From positions 1-15,571 of the forward strand of contig JAVBNP010000098.1 of the NCBI GenBank assembly GCA_031551455.1: a stretch of DNA of 15,571 bases, written 5' to 3'. Each line of letters begins with the position of its first letter. The stretch's first letter is position 1. The notes below the pieces were generated by a model. That model worked only from the letters and a program-made list of their open reading frames with translations. It was not told the DNA's origin and did no database searches. Shown here in pieces: positions 15,045 to 15,571 of the stretch. A program made the translations under genes and the position numbers. The DNA is from JAIRLS01 sp031551455. Lineage in GTDB: Bacteria > Bacteroidota > Bacteroidia > Bacteroidales > UBA4181.

Positions 15045-15482
15045 ATGAGACAGTTAAAAATCACAAAATCAATAACTAACAGGGAAAGTGCTTCATTAGA
15101 TAAGTACCTTCAAGAGATCGGAAAAGAAGAGCTGATCACCGTGGAGGAAGAAGTGGAGTTGGCCCAAAGGATCAAAAAAGGCGATCGTGCGGCTTTGGAA
15201 AAGTTGACGCGAGCCAATTTGAGGTTTGTGGTTTCTGTTGCAAAACAATATCAAAATCAAGGATTGAGTTTACCCGACTTAATCAATGAAGGAAATTTGG
15301 GATTGATTAAAGCCGCTGAAAAATTTGATGAAACACGCGGTTTTAAATTCATTTCGTATGCCGTTTGGTGGATCAGACAATCCATTTTGCAAGCGTTGGC
15401 CGAACAATCGCGTATCGTACGTCTTCCTTTGAATCAAGTCGGATCGCTGAATAAAATCAATAAAGCTTTTTCCAAATTCTAA
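15045..15482 (+). CDS. rpoD: Housekeeping sigma factor RpoD, N-terminal half, interrupted by an in-frame TAA
   Basis: Primary sigma factor directing RNA polymerase to -33/-7 promoters. The first 145 codons are intact: a short N-terminus without the long region 1.1 of Proteobacteria (Bacteroidetes form, about 287 residues in full), region 1.2 (about 17-49, SLDKYLQEIGKEELITVEEE), regions 2.1-2.2 (ANLRFVVSVAKQYQNQG, LSLPDLINEGNLGLIKA), the promoter-melting and -7 recognition segment 2.3-2.4 (FDETRGFKFISYAVWWIRQ, ILQALAEQSRIVRLPLN) and the start of region 3 (GSLNKINKAFSKF). A TAA at 15480-15482 then stands where the family has Glu. The same frame continues to resemble RpoD beyond it (see next entry), so the true gene extends past the window end. 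A truncated product would lack regions 3 and 4, including -33 recognition and the flap contact, and could not serve as primary sigma factor. Confidence 0.93.
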   Translation: MRQLKITKSITNRESASLDKYLQEIGKEELITVEEEVELAQRIKKGDRAALEKLTRANLRFVVSVAKQYQNQGLSLPDLINEGNLGLIKAAEKFDETRGFKFISYAVWWIRQSILQALAEQSRIVRLPLNQVGSLNKINKAFSKF

Positions 15483-15571
15483 CAGTAAATTGAGCGTTTT
15501 CCTTCGACGTAAGAATTGGCGTATGTATTGGAAATCACCACGTAAAAAATCGCCGATACGATGCGTGTTTC
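15480..15571 (+). pseudogene. rpoD: In-frame continuation of rpoD with four TAA codons (damaged or mis-sequenced)
   Basis: Read in the rpoD frame this gives *Q*IERFPST*ELAYVLEI followed by TT*KIADTMRV. Bacteroidetes RpoD has, from memory, EQENERRPSPEELADELEI followed by a segment ending EKIADTMRV. TAA stands at 15480, 15486, 15510 and 15543 where Glu (GAA) is expected. TAT at 15522 is where Asp is expected, GTA at 15525 for Glu, ATT at 15489 for Asn, TTT at 15498 for Arg and ACG at 15507 probably for Pro. No insertion or deletion occurs. Glu codons GAG (15492) and GAA (15513, 15531) are intact. Most changes need one G-to-T, A-to-T or C-to-A substitution. A low-quality contig end is the likeliest cause; true gene decay is the alternative. 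Confidence 0.75.

Noticed and set aside
15480..15571. Alternative genetic code with TAA read as glutamate
   Set aside because: TAA is the terminal codon of nearly every intact gene in the window, ordinary Glu codons lie between the TAAs, and non-Glu positions are altered too. The stops are confined to the last 92 bases.

Overview
The window looks like Bacteroidota, most likely Bacteroidales. Three things point there. The sigma factor at the right end is the short RpoD form typical of that phylum. Its promoter is a textbook Bacteroidetes promoter (TTTG, 20 nt, TAATTTTG), and several other genes have TAnnTTTG-like -7 boxes. Starts are preceded by A-rich leaders without clear Shine-Dalgarno sequences. 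Both ends fall inside genes (ligA on the left, rpoD on the right), so the window may be a whole contig.

Layout, left to right: the C-terminal part of NAD+-dependent DNA ligase (ligA, +) and metal-dependent KDO8P synthase (kdsA, +), closed by a strong bidirectional hairpin. Then a secreted 1083-residue tricorn-type protease (-), diverging from an exported or membrane-anchored alpha/beta hydrolase (+). A near-perfect palindrome separates that hydrolase from a long-chain flavodoxin (-). The flavodoxin lies 24 nt downstream of a fused alpha-beta E1 of a branched-chain-type 2-oxoacid dehydrogenase (-). A secreted GH43 glycosidase (+) comes next, its 3' end overlapping that of the E2 acyltransferase of the same kind of complex (-). 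A 559-bp mostly empty stretch leads to a Deg/HtrA periplasmic protease (+) and finally to rpoD (+).

Functional themes are an envelope and lipopolysaccharide set (KdsA, HtrA, tricorn-like protease, exported hydrolase), a branched-chain/2-oxoacid dehydrogenase set (E1, E2, flavodoxin, with no E3 here), one polysaccharide-degrading enzyme, and two housekeeping information genes. No mobile element, CRISPR array, rRNA or intact tRNA was seen, and no evident new multi-gene system.

The oddest signal is at the extreme right. rpoD is perfect for 145 codons and then, without any frame change, carries four TAA codons exactly where glutamate is expected, plus other missense changes, all within about 65 bases. 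TAA is the normal stop of almost every other gene here, so recoding is unlikely. Low-quality sequence at a contig end is the leading explanation, with a real pseudogene second. Also notable are a counter-oriented glycosidase separating E2 from E1, a flavodoxin coupled to E1, and altered cofactor-binding motifs in E1 and the flavodoxin.
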